DNA from: Flavobacteriales bacterium
GTDB taxonomy: Bacteria > Bacteroidota > Bacteroidia > Flavobacteriales_F > PHOS-HE28
Reading direction: 5' to 3'
Length of the DNA: 8,633 bases
Assembly: GCA_020854015.1 (NCBI GenBank)
Contig: JADZGG010000132.1
Location: forward strand, 1 to 8,633
The position numbers and the translations under genes were made by a program. Below the pieces are notes generated by a model. That model had not been told where the DNA came from. It worked only from the letters and a program-made list of their open reading frames with translations, and searched no databases. Each line of letters begins with the position of its first letter. The stretch's first letter is position 1. Below, piece by piece: positions 1 through 6,726 of this stretch.

Positions 1-1874
1 AAACGGATGTTGCCCACCGTATAGAAGTTCGCTCCGGTGGTGTCGGTGGTCAATGGCTGGTCGGTCAGATCGTAGAGCGCGGCCAGCAGGTTCCCGGAGG
101 TCTGCAACACGGTCCGGAGAAAGTAGGTGTGCCTTTGGGGCAGCACGTCCTGCGTGTTCAAGGTGAACATGGCCTTGGCGCCCAGGATCAAGTGGTCCGT
201 ATAGCTGTCGGTGAGCGTGGGGTCGTTCGTCTCTTGAAGGAATTGCAGAAAGCTTGGCGCGTAATAGGGGATCTTGATCACGTTCAATTCGACGGGGAAC
301 AGGCCCCAGGTCTTGGTGCGCGATTCGTTCCATTCATAACCGAAGCTGAACTTGGCGAGCGACCGTGTGTAGTCGGGGCGGCGCTGGAAGTTGTAGAGGA
401 TGTTGATCGTGGTTCGGGGCGCTGCGGAACGGGCGAAAGTGCCGCACTTCACCGGCAGAAGGAAGTTGGGGAAGCGGAACGTGATCTCCGGTCCGAACTC
501 AATGGTGTTGAACAGGCCCCCGCTGCGGATCTGCGTGCTCGCATCTTCCCCCTCCCCGGTGCTGCCTGTAACGCTCTGTTGCGCTTCCCATCCGAAGTTC
601 ACCTGAGCGGTGATGCTGCCCATGGAGCGGAAGAGGTTCTTGTGGCGGTACCCCACGCTCAAGGATGTGCCCATGAAGCCTCCGCGGTTGGTGCCGAAAC
701 CTTCCGTGGAGAAGCTCTGTGTCTTGCTCGGCATCAACTGGACTTTGCAGTTCACCCCGTCGCGTCGGAAGGTGCCTGTCGTATCGTAGCGGATCTCCAC
801 CCGGTCGAAGACGCGCAGGTTCGTCAGCCTTCGGTAGGTCCGGTCCGCATCCAATTGGTTGAACCGTTGGTCCGGGTGCAGGAACATGCCGCACAGCAGG
901 GCCTGTGGCTTGTACAGGGGCTTATCGCCGTGGTAGATCAGTTCGTAGCCATCCAGCACCACTGTATCGCGCACCGCCGGGTCCACCGAACGGGCACCTT
1001 GTTCAATGATCACCCGCTCCACGTGGTAGACGGTGCCTTCGCGTGAGCCGGAGATCTGCTTCTGGCTGCGTGACATGGGGCGTTCGATCCGAAGGGAAAG
1101 ATCCACTTGGTGATCCCCCATGCCGGTATCGGCATCATAGGTGATCAGGTCCCGGTTGAAGTAGAGGTAGCCGAGCTCGCGCATATGGGCTGTGATCCGG
1201 TCCCGCTCCTTGTCCAGCTTGTCACCATCGAAACGCTCGCCCACCTTCAGGTTCGTTCCGCTCCAACGTTCCTGGATGCTCCGGTACATGGACTCATCGT
1301 CCACATACCAGTGAACATCGCAAAGCACGTAGGCCGGGCCGGTCTCCACGCGGTACTGCACCTCCGCTTTCCGCTTTTTATAGACCACGGTGTCGGCGAC
1401 CTGCGCCATGAAGAACCCCTCTTTGATGAGGTAGAGTTCGAGCTGCTTGGATGAACGCACGGTCAATGCCGTATCCAGGATCACCGGTGGTTCTCCATTA
1501 CGACCGCGGGTGATCTGGTCACAGGTCTTCAGCTTTCGACCTTTCTGAGCGCGCGTTTCGTTCTTCACCTGGCAGAGGCTATCGCTCAGTTGCCGCTTTT
1601 CGATCACACGCTGCGGATCACGCAGGTTGTACAGGTTCAGATAGAAGGGGATGCCCAGCACACGCTTGTTCGGCTTCTGTTTGATGATGGACCGCAGCTC
1701 ATCATGATCAAGCACGGCATCGGGCAGGCTCTTGTTACGTGGGTCCGGATGCTCCTGGATCGAGTTCCGGTGAAGCAGATGCTCCCCTTGCGGCACACGC
1801 TTGGCAGGGTCGCAGCCAACCCACAGGAGCGCACAGGCCAGAAGCCAGGGGATATGAAGGGAGCGAGGCCGCAC
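1..1874 (-). CDS. tamL: TamL-like outer-membrane assembly lipoprotein (BamA/TamA superfamily), 3' end cut off by the window
   Basis: Translating the minus strand from a GTG at 1874 gives 624 codons without a stop up to the window edge, so the gene is partial but unbroken here. Residues 1-21 form a lipoprotein signal: a basic start (RPR), a hydrophobic stretch rich in Leu/Ala/Trp, and a lipobox-like WVGC with Cys21 as the lipidated residue. After it come the features I associate with TamL: KRVLGIPFYLNLYNL at about 70-84, GEPPVILD at 127-134, then POTRA-like repeats to about residue 385 (for example the helix-strand pattern around 141-160 and the TYRRLTNLRVFDRVEI segment at 346-361). From about 388 alternating aromatic/polar strands mark the start of the 16-stranded Omp85 barrel; the rest is outside the window. 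In the family, TamL is the Bacteroidota lipoprotein counterpart of TamA, working with a TamB-like protein in the envelope. GTG 1874 is the only start that keeps the signal peptide; no in-frame ATG lies upstream before the next gene. Family assignment is strong; exact substrate is unknown. Confidence 0.9.
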   Translation of the reverse strand, partial: MRPRSLHIPWLLACALLWVGCDPAKRVPQGEHLLHRNSIQEHPDPRNKSLPDAVLDHDELRSIIKQKPNKRVLGIPFYLNLYNLRDPQRVIEKRQLSDSLCQVKNETRAQKGRKLKTCDQITRGRNGEPPVILDTALTVRSSKQLELYLIKEGFFMAQVADTVVYKKRKAEVQYRVETGPAYVLCDVHWYVDDESMYRSIQERWSGTNLKVGERFDGDKLDKERDRITAHMRELGYLYFNRDLITYDADTGMGDHQVDLSLRIERPMSRSQKQISGSREGTVYHVERVIIEQGARSVDPAVRDTVVLDGYELIYHGDKPLYKPQALLCGMFLHPDQRFNQLDADRTYRRLTNLRVFDRVEIRYDTTGTFRRDGVNCKVQLMPSKTQSFSTEGFGTNRGGFMGTSLSVGYRHKNLFRSMGSITAQVNFGWEAQQSVTGSTGEGEDASTQIRSGGLFNTIEFGPEITFRFPNFLLPVKCGTFARSAAPRTTINILYNFQRRPDYTRSLAKFSFGYEWNESRTKTWGLFPVELNVIKIPYYAPSFLQFLQETNDPTLTDSYTDHLILGAKAMFTLNTQDVLPQRHTYFLRTVLQTSGNLLAALYDLTDQPLTTDTTGANFYTVGNIR

Positions 1875-1892
1875 AGTGCGCCGTGATGTGTC

Positions 1893-1899
1893 TATTTTG
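1893..1899 (+). promoter_or_regulatory. Candidate Bacteroidota -7 box for the TrmH-family gene
   Basis: TATTTTG resembles the Bacteroidota -7 consensus TAnnTTTG but is one base shorter between TA and TTTG. It lies 27 nt before the GTG at 1927, which would give a leader of roughly 20 nt. No clear -33 TTTG was found, so this is a weak call. Confidence 0.3.
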
Positions 1900-1907
1900 C
1901 GGGGCTG

Positions 1908-1915
1908 CCAAGATA
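1908..1915 (-). promoter_or_regulatory. Candidate -7 box for tamL
   Basis: On the minus strand TATCTTGG matches TAnnTTTG with one mismatch and lies 33 nt upstream of the proposed GTG start of tamL, the same distance as the box proposed for the aminotransferase operon. No convincing -33 element is seen. Weak call. Confidence 0.22.
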
Positions 1916-1926
1916 TCCTGAACACA

Positions 1927-2667
1927 GTGAGCGGATCCGAGGGATTGAAGCGCGTGCGGTCGCTTCATCAAAAGAAATACCGCGATGAGGCGGGCTTGTT
2001 CCTGGTGCAAGGCAGGAAGCTCGTTCAGGAACTGCTGCGGTCACCCTTCGAGGTGGTTGCCTTGCACGCGACCGCTGAGGCAGCGCGCGACCTTGGGTTG
2101 AGGGATGCCTCCATCCATCCCGGCCATCAATTGGAGAAGTTGGGCACGCTTGAATCCGGCAATGAGGTGGTGGCCGTGGTGCGCAAGCCGAAGTTGAGCT
2201 TCATGGAGGTGCCGGGTCCGCATGGGCTTGTGCTTGCCCTCGACGGCATCAACGACCCGGGTAATCTGGGCACGGTGCTGCGCATCGCGGATCGGTTCGG
2301 TGCCGACGCGGTGTGGTGCGCGGAAGGTTCGGTGGACGTGTTCAATCCGAAGTGCGTGGGCGCCAGTATGGGTTCGATCTTCCGCATTCCGGTCACCTAT
2401 GGGCCTCTTCCAGCGGCATTGGCACGGATGCAGGCAGCAGGCGTTCACATCTACAAGGCGGAGGGCACAGGCAAGGATGTGTTCGATGTGGCTCTGAAGC
2501 GACCGTCCATACTCGTACTTGGCAGCGAATCGCATGGCTTGTCGGAGGCGGTGGCGGCCGGACCGGGGCTTTCGATCGCGATCCCGAACTGGGGCGGGGC
2601 TGAATCGCTCAACGTGGCGATGGCCGCGGCAGCATTGTGCATGGAATTCGCCCGTCGCAACAGATAG
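1927..2667 (+). CDS. TrmH/SpoU-family RNA 2'-O-methyltransferase
   Basis: A 246-residue SPOUT-class methyltransferase predicted to put a methyl group from S-adenosylmethionine on a ribose 2'-OH of rRNA or tRNA. The N-terminal 85 residues fit the small RNA-binding (SpoU substrate-binding) domain, beginning with the typical RSLHQKKYRDEAGLFLVQG (11-29). The catalytic domain shows all three family motifs: motif 1 DGINDPGNLGTVLR (106-119, Asn113 and Arg119), motif 2 LVLGSESHGLS (196-206, Glu201) and motif 3 IPNWGGAESLNVAMAAA (219-235), which form the trefoil-knot cofactor site. I chose GTG 1927 because the family usually begins just before the RSL-QKK stretch; an in-frame GTG at 1876 would add 17 residues that look unlike the family and leave almost no room for a promoter. 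It is divergent from tamL and convergent with the flavoprotein gene, with only 7 nt between stops. Members cannot be split into RlmB, TrmH or other specificities by eye, so no symbol is given. Confidence 0.9.
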   Translation: MSGSEGLKRVRSLHQKKYRDEAGLFLVQGRKLVQELLRSPFEVVALHATAEAARDLGLRDASIHPGHQLEKLGTLESGNEVVAVVRKPKLSFMEVPGPHGLVLALDGINDPGNLGTVLRIADRFGADAVWCAEGSVDVFNPKCVGASMGSIFRIPVTYGPLPAALARMQAAGVHIYKAEGTGKDVFDVALKRPSILVLGSESHGLSEAVAAGPGLSIAIPNWGGAESLNVAMAAAALCMEFARRNR

Positions 2668-2674
2668 CAAGCGG

Positions 2675-4225
2675 CTAGATCGTCCCTGCAAGCGCGTCGA
2701 TCACGCGTAGTCCATCCATGGCCGCGCTGATGATGCCCCCGGCATAGCCGGCTCCCTCGCCGCAAGGATAGAGGCCTTTCACCTGCGAATGCTGAAGCGT
2801 GGCCGGATCGCGCGGAATGCGCACGGGTGAACTGGTGCGGCTTTCAACGGCGACGAGCACCGCCTCGTTCGTGCGGTAGCCGCGCATCTTCTCCCCGAAG
2901 GCCTTCAATCCTTCGCGCAGCCGCTGGCTCACGTCCAACGGCAGCACATCATCCAGCGTGACAGGTACGATCCCAGGCTGGTAGCTGCATGCTGGCAGGT
3001 CGGCGCTGGCGCGGCGCAGAATGAAATCCTCCATGCGTTGTGCCGGGGCTGATTGGCGCTGCCCGCCGGCTTGCCATGCCGCTTGCTCCACTGATCGCTG
3101 GAAATGCATACCGCCCAACGGATCAGCGGCAAGGCCTTTCAGCATCTCACCCCGCAGTTCAACCACGATGCCCGAGTTGGCAAAGGGGTTATTACGCTTG
3201 CTGGGGCTCCAGCCGTTGGTGACCACTTCGCCCGGAGCCGTCGCACACGGAGCGATGATGCCGCCCGGACACATGCAGAAGCTGTAGACTCCCGCGCCGT
3301 TCACCTGTTGCACCGCGTTGTAGCTCGCCGGCGGCAAATAAGGGTCGCGCACATCGCAGTGGTAGCGGATCCGATCGATGACGGCTTGTGGGTGCTCGAT
3401 GCGCACGCCCAAAGCGAAGTCCTTGCGCTCGATCGCGATCCCCTTGGCGTGGAGCAGCTGGAAGATGTCGCGTGCGCTGTGTCCCGTGGCCAGAACCACA
3501 TGTTCCGCCCGATGCTCCTCGCCCGTGGCGGTCATCACGCCGCGAATTTGCCCGTTCTCGATCAGCAGGTCGGACACGCGTTGGTTGAAGAGCACCTCGC
3601 CGCCCGCCTCGATCAAGGCTTCGCGCATGGCGGTGATGATGCCAGGGAGCTTGTTGGTGCCGATGTGCGGATGCGCGTCCACCAGAATGTCCGGTGAAGC
3701 CCCAAAGCCTACGAGCGTCCTCAACACGCCTTCCACATCGCCGCGCTTGGTGCTGCGCGTGTAGAGCTTTCCATCGCTGTAGGTGCCGGCTCCACCCTCC
3801 CCGAAGCAGTAGTTGCTGTCAGGATCCACCACATGCTCACGGTTGATGGCGGCCAGGTCCCGACGACGGCTGCGCACATCCTTGCCGCGTTCGAGAATGA
3901 TGGGGCGGAGGCCAACCTCAGCGCACCGGAGCGCTGCAAAGAGCCCGGCCGGGCCGCAGCCTACGATGATCACCGCTCGGCGACCGTGCACATGGGGCAG
4001 GGCAGGACGCGCGACCGGATCGGTACGTAGAGCGTGGTCCGTGCTGAGGGTGACACGCAAACGGAACAGGGGCACCCGGCTACGGGCATCGATGGAGCGC
4101 TTGTCCAAGCGCCAGCCGATCACCTGGTCCGGCTTAATTCCTGCTGCCTCTGCTGCGGCCTCGATCACCAAGGCTTGTTGCGAGGCCTCGTGCGGTGGCA
4201 GGGCGATGTCCACCGTGCGTTCCAT
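2675..4225 (-). CDS. FAD-dependent dehydrogenase, COG2509-type (function unknown)
   Basis: A 516-residue flavoprotein. Residues 1-80 form a small alpha/beta domain (including QVIGWRLDKRSIDARSR, 34-50) that in this family precedes the dinucleotide fold. The Rossmann site is GCGPAG at 89-94 with the acidic residue Glu112 ending the second strand (LERGKDV). Further family motifs are GEGGAGTYSDGKLYTR (142-157), ATGHSARD (246-253), FCMCPGG (316-322) and the C-terminal YPCGEGAGYAGGI (486-498), where the GEGAGYAGG loop should contact FAD. This pattern matches proteins usually annotated as NAD(P)/FAD-dependent oxidoreductases or uncharacterised FAD-dependent dehydrogenases; the substrate is not known to me. 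Cys317, Cys319 and Cys488 could be redox or structural residues, but that is only inference. The ATG at 4225 lies 29 nt after the porT stop, with no Shine-Dalgarno sequence, and the gene is the last of the five-gene minus-strand run. It ends convergently with the RNA methyltransferase gene. No signal peptide: cytoplasmic. Confidence 0.88.
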   Translation of the reverse strand: MERTVDIALPPHEASQQALVIEAAAEAAGIKPDQVIGWRLDKRSIDARSRVPLFRLRVTLSTDHALRTDPVARPALPHVHGRRAVIIVGCGPAGLFAALRCAEVGLRPIILERGKDVRSRRRDLAAINREHVVDPDSNYCFGEGGAGTYSDGKLYTRSTKRGDVEGVLRTLVGFGASPDILVDAHPHIGTNKLPGIITAMREALIEAGGEVLFNQRVSDLLIENGQIRGVMTATGEEHRAEHVVLATGHSARDIFQLLHAKGIAIERKDFALGVRIEHPQAVIDRIRYHCDVRDPYLPPASYNAVQQVNGAGVYSFCMCPGGIIAPCATAPGEVVTNGWSPSKRNNPFANSGIVVELRGEMLKGLAADPLGGMHFQRSVEQAAWQAGGQRQSAPAQRMEDFILRRASADLPACSYQPGIVPVTLDDVLPLDVSQRLREGLKAFGEKMRGYRTNEAVLVAVESRTSSPVRIPRDPATLQHSQVKGLYPCGEGAGYAGGIISAAMDGLRVIDALAGTI

Positions 4226-4254
4226 GGTCAGTGAAGTGGCGGGTTCGACCGGTG

Positions 4255-4983
4255 TTAGCCTTCGAAGGTGAAGGTGAACATGTAGGTCTTGGAGCGCAGG
4301 CTCTCGATCGGAGCGCTGAAGCGCGTGTTGTCGTCGATCAGCAGGTTCGGGATGCCGATGCCCATCTTGAGCTCGATTCCGAACTTGAAGTAGGGCAGGA
4401 ACATGTCAACGCCGCCACCCACTTCGGCGGAGTAATCCGTCCTGCGCAGCTTGATCACGATCTCGTCGTCAATGGCCTGGTTCACGTCCTTCTGGCTGGC
4501 CATGTCCATGCTGTACTTGCCCCCTGCGAGCAAGTAAACGGCGAAGTTGTTGATCCGGTCGCTGCGCAGTTTCAACAGCAACGGGAACTCCAGATAGGTG
4601 CTCTCCACAGGCTTCAGGAACACGGTGGTTTTGCCATCGCTCTTGCGGAAGGAATACAGCAACTGGCGGTCCTGGAAGGAGAGGGAGGGCAGGAAGCGCA
4701 GGCTGAGGTTGGGCGTCATGTTCAATGAACTGACTATGCCCAGGTTGAAGCCCGGTTGCTTGACGTGGTCCAGCACGAGCAGCGAGTCGGTGAAGGGGGC
4801 GTTGGGCTTCAACTTCACGAAGAAGTCGCTCGTGTTGTAACTGAGCAGAAAGCCGAAGTGGAAGACGTGCAGGTCGAAGTTCGGAAGGTTCTCCGTTTTG
4901 ATCTTCTGGGCATTCGTGTTGCCGGCCAGCCCCAGAAGGACGGTCGCCAGCAGGGCCTTGCCCAAGTTCCTGTTCGTTCGCAT
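4255..4983 (-). CDS. porT: PorT, type IX secretion system-associated outer-membrane beta-barrel protein
   Basis: A 242-residue exported protein, matching the roughly 240-residue length I know for PorT/SprT. The signal peptide is MRTNRN followed by a hydrophobic core (about 8-20) with likely cleavage after Ala25 (NTNA/QK). The mature protein opens with the characteristic KTENLPNFDLHVFHFGFLLS (29-48); the ENL-NFD-HFGF pattern is what I recognise from PorT proteins. The rest alternates hydrophobic and polar residues in strands, as in an eight-stranded barrel, ending in YMFTFTFEG. PorT is required for secretion of type IX cargo and, where tested, gliding motility; its mechanism is not settled. 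I chose ATG 4983 because it puts the signal peptide at the N-terminus; the frame stays open to 5097 but the extra 38 residues overlap menG and look non-coding. It follows menG by 28 nt and precedes the flavoprotein gene by 29 nt. The other core secretion genes are not in this window. Confidence 0.85.
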   Translation of the reverse strand: MRTNRNLGKALLATVLLGLAGNTNAQKIKTENLPNFDLHVFHFGFLLSYNTSDFFVKLKPNAPFTDSLLVLDHVKQPGFNLGIVSSLNMTPNLSLRFLPSLSFQDRQLLYSFRKSDGKTTVFLKPVESTYLEFPLLLKLRSDRINNFAVYLLAGGKYSMDMASQKDVNQAIDDEIVIKLRRTDYSAEVGGGVDMFLPYFKFGIELKMGIGIPNLLIDDNTRFSAPIESLRSKTYMFTFTFEG

Positions 4984-5011
4984 CGAAGTGTTCAACGAAT
5001 GTAGCGGACGA

Positions 5012-5740
5012 TCAGTGCGTGGCCGGTCGGCGTCCCCGGTAAAGCGTGGCGATGCCTCCCGTGAGCGGGTAGGAGCGCACCTCGGCGAGCCCGGCATCGC
5101 GCATCACCTGTTCGAACGCAGGGCCTTCCGGGAAGGCGTCCACACTTTGAGGAAGGTAGGTGTAAGCGGCGCTGTCCTTGCTGATCGCCTTGCCGACCGT
5201 CGGCATCACGCGGTGGAAATAGAAGCGGAACAGCTGCTTGAACGGGGTCTTATGCGGCTTGCTGAACTCCAAAACGAACAACCTGCCGCCGGGTCGCAAT
5301 ACGCGCACCATGTCCTTTACGCCGACCGCCAGATGCTCGAAGTTCCGCACGCCGAAGGCCACGGTCACCGCATCGAACGCGCCATCCGCGAAAGGCAGCT
5401 TTTCAGAGTCGGCCTGCACCAAGGTGATGCGGTCGGATAGTCCACGCTTCGCCACCTTCTCCCGGCCAAGCCCGAGCATACCTTCAGAGATGTCAGCGCC
5501 CGTGACCCGCTTCGCCTTCAGGCTGCCCAGAATGGCCAGGTCGGCGGTGCCGGTGGCCACATCCAACAGGTGGTCCACGGGTTCCTCGCCTACCATGCGG
5601 ATCACCTTTCGGCGCCAGCCCTGGTCGATGCCCATCGAGAACAGGCGGTTCAACAGGTCGTACTTCGGAGAGATCGCGTCGAACATGCGTTCGACCTGCT
5701 CGCGCTTGCTGCCTTCGCCGGAGTAGGGGGTGACGTTCAT
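5012..5740 (-). CDS. menG: Demethylmenaquinone methyltransferase (MenG/UbiE)
   Basis: A 242-residue class I SAM-dependent methyltransferase catalysing the final C-methylation of demethylmenaquinone to menaquinone. It starts with the family's RMFDAISPKYDLLNRLFSMG (18-37), has SAM motif I LDVATGTAD (59-67), the acidic residue after strand 2 (GADIS, 81-85), the signature FGVRNF (129-134) through MVRVLRPGGRLFVLEFSKP (144-162), SKDSAAYTYLPQSVDAFP (187-204), and the ending PLTGGIATLYRG (225-236). Length and motifs are typical and nothing is missing. Bacteroidota use menaquinone rather than ubiquinone, so menG is the better symbol than ubiE. Its ATG overlaps the stop of the upstream kinase gene in ATGA, which points to translational coupling, and porT follows after 28 nt. 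The enzyme is soluble and acts on a membrane-embedded substrate. Confidence 0.95.
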   Translation of the reverse strand: MNVTPYSGEGSKREQVERMFDAISPKYDLLNRLFSMGIDQGWRRKVIRMVGEEPVDHLLDVATGTADLAILGSLKAKRVTGADISEGMLGLGREKVAKRGLSDRITLVQADSEKLPFADGAFDAVTVAFGVRNFEHLAVGVKDMVRVLRPGGRLFVLEFSKPHKTPFKQLFRFYFHRVMPTVGKAISKDSAAYTYLPQSVDAFPEGPAFEQVMRDAGLAEVRSYPLTGGIATLYRGRRPATH

Positions 5741-6726
5741 CGCTGGTCCAGTTCCTCACATTCGCTCAACAACGCCGTCCGGTCAATGGGGACCACGCCT
5801 ACTTGTTCGCATACCAGTCCGCCGGCCAGGTTGCTCCACGCGGCCAGTGTTCTCAGGTCCGATCCGATCGCCAGGCACAGGGCGGCCACCGCGATCACCG
5901 TATCACCGGCTCCGCTCACATCAGCGATCGTGCGACGGTGTGCGGAGATCGAATGTTCCTCTGCGCCACGATGAACATACACACCGTGTTCGCTCAGGGT
6001 TATCAAAGATGCGGCGTTGCCCAGGCGCTCTTCCAGTTGCTGCACAGCGTTGCGTACGGAGTTGACATCACCGGCGATGATCTCGGTCTTCAGGCCTTCG
6101 CGCAATTCCTTCAGGTTGGGTTTGAACAGGTCAACACCCTTGTAGGCAAAGAAGTTCTTCTTCTTGGGATCCACGGCCGTGGGAATGCTGTTCGCACGAG
6201 CAAGCTTGATCACCCCTTCGATCACGGCTTCCGTCAGAACACCCTTATTGTAATCCTCCAGAACGATGACGCTGGGACGTTGTTCGGCGATGAGCTTGCC
6301 GATGTGAGCCAGCAGCGCTTGTTCATCCGTAGGAGACAGGTCCACCTCGATCTCCTCATCGACGCGTACGATGTGCTGATGCCCGCTGATGACGCGTGTC
6401 TTCACGGTGGTGCGGCGTTCCGCGCTCCGAAGCAGTCCTTCCGTCGAAAGACCACGTTCGGTGAACATGCGGTGCAGCTGGTCGGCATGGATGTCGTTGC
6501 CGATCACGCTTACCACAATGGGCTTGGCGCCCAGGGAGCGCATGTTGAGCGCCACATTGGCCGCGCCGCCGAGGCGTTCGCTGCGTTCGGTGACATGCAC
6601 CACCGGTACCGGTGCCTCCGGACTGATGCGTTCCACCCGCCCCCACAGGTAGGCGTCGAGCATCACATCCCCGACCACGAGAGCCGTGGTTTCAGCGAAG
6701 CGATCGAACGCGACCTTGGGGCTCAT
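5737..6726 (-). CDS. PfkB-family sugar kinase, HldE N-domain/RfaE1-like (D-glycero-beta-D-manno-heptose-7-phosphate kinase)
   Basis: A 329-residue ribokinase-fold enzyme. It carries the RfaE1 pattern GDVMLDAYLWGRVERISPEA (19-38), then the sugar-binding GGAANVALN (53-61), ILEDYNKG-like VLEDYNKGVL (155-164), VDPKKKNF (185-192), FKPNLKEL (201-208) and the ATP/anion-hole motif DVSGAGDTV (269-277) with predicted catalytic base Asp275. The first motif, with its SPEAPVPV continuation, is characteristic of heptose-7-phosphate kinases rather than ribokinase or fructokinase, so the predicted reaction is phosphorylation of D-glycero-beta-D-manno-heptose 7-phosphate to the 1,7-bisphosphate on the way to ADP-heptose for lipopolysaccharide or other glycoconjugates. 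In E. coli HldE this domain is fused to an adenylyltransferase; here the protein stops after the kinase, so it corresponds to the stand-alone HldA arrangement. Start and stop both overlap neighbours by ATGA (aminotransferase upstream, menG downstream). Another PfkB substrate cannot be excluded. Confidence 0.85.
   Translation of the reverse strand: MSPKVAFDRFAETTALVVGDVMLDAYLWGRVERISPEAPVPVVHVTERSERLGGAANVALNMRSLGAKPIVVSVIGNDIHADQLHRMFTERGLSTEGLLRSAERRTTVKTRVISGHQHIVRVDEEIEVDLSPTDEQALLAHIGKLIAEQRPSVIVLEDYNKGVLTEAVIEGVIKLARANSIPTAVDPKKKNFFAYKGVDLFKPNLKELREGLKTEIIAGDVNSVRNAVQQLEERLGNAASLITLSEHGVYVHRGAEEHSISAHRRTIADVSGAGDTVIAVAALCLAIGSDLRTLAAWSNLAGGLVCEQVGVVPIDRTALLSECEELDQR

Larger units (their letters stand above)
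1875..1926. promoter_or_regulatory. Divergent intergenic region between tamL and the TrmH-family gene
   Basis: These 52 bp separate two genes that both start with GTG and point away from each other. Both promoters must lie here or reach into the coding starts. It contains one candidate -7 box for each direction, listed separately. I see no clear inverted repeat or operator. Confidence 0.6.

Noticed and set aside
129..1046. Long open frame on the plus strand (305 codons) opposite tamL
   Set aside because: It lies antisense to a continuous TamL reading frame with clear family motifs, and its translation has no recognisable domain. Long antisense frames are expected in GC-rich coding DNA.
1..1874. 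Possibility that tamL is broken by a frameshift, since no long uninterrupted minus-strand gene with both ends is seen here
   Set aside because: Codon-by-codon reading from 1874 to the edge gave one open frame of 624 codons; the gene merely lacks its 3' end because of the window border.
2668..2674. Possible bidirectional terminator between the convergent TrmH-family and flavoprotein genes
   Set aside because: The gap is only 7 nt and I could find no GC-rich hairpin followed by a T run on either strand nearby.
2041..2691. Minus-strand open frame of 216 codons opposite the TrmH-family gene
   Set aside because: The opposite strand carries all three SPOUT motifs; this frame has none and runs into the end of the flavoprotein gene.
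4984..5097. N-terminal extension of PorT up to 5097
   Set aside because: It would overlap the end of menG by more than 80 nt and would bury the signal peptide behind 38 Arg/Pro/Ser-rich residues.
6601..6614. Perfect 14-bp palindrome CACCGGTACCGGTG
   Set aside because: It lies inside the kinase gene and encodes part of the conserved APVPV stretch; repeated Pro-Val codons produce it by chance and no second copy or regulatory context was seen.
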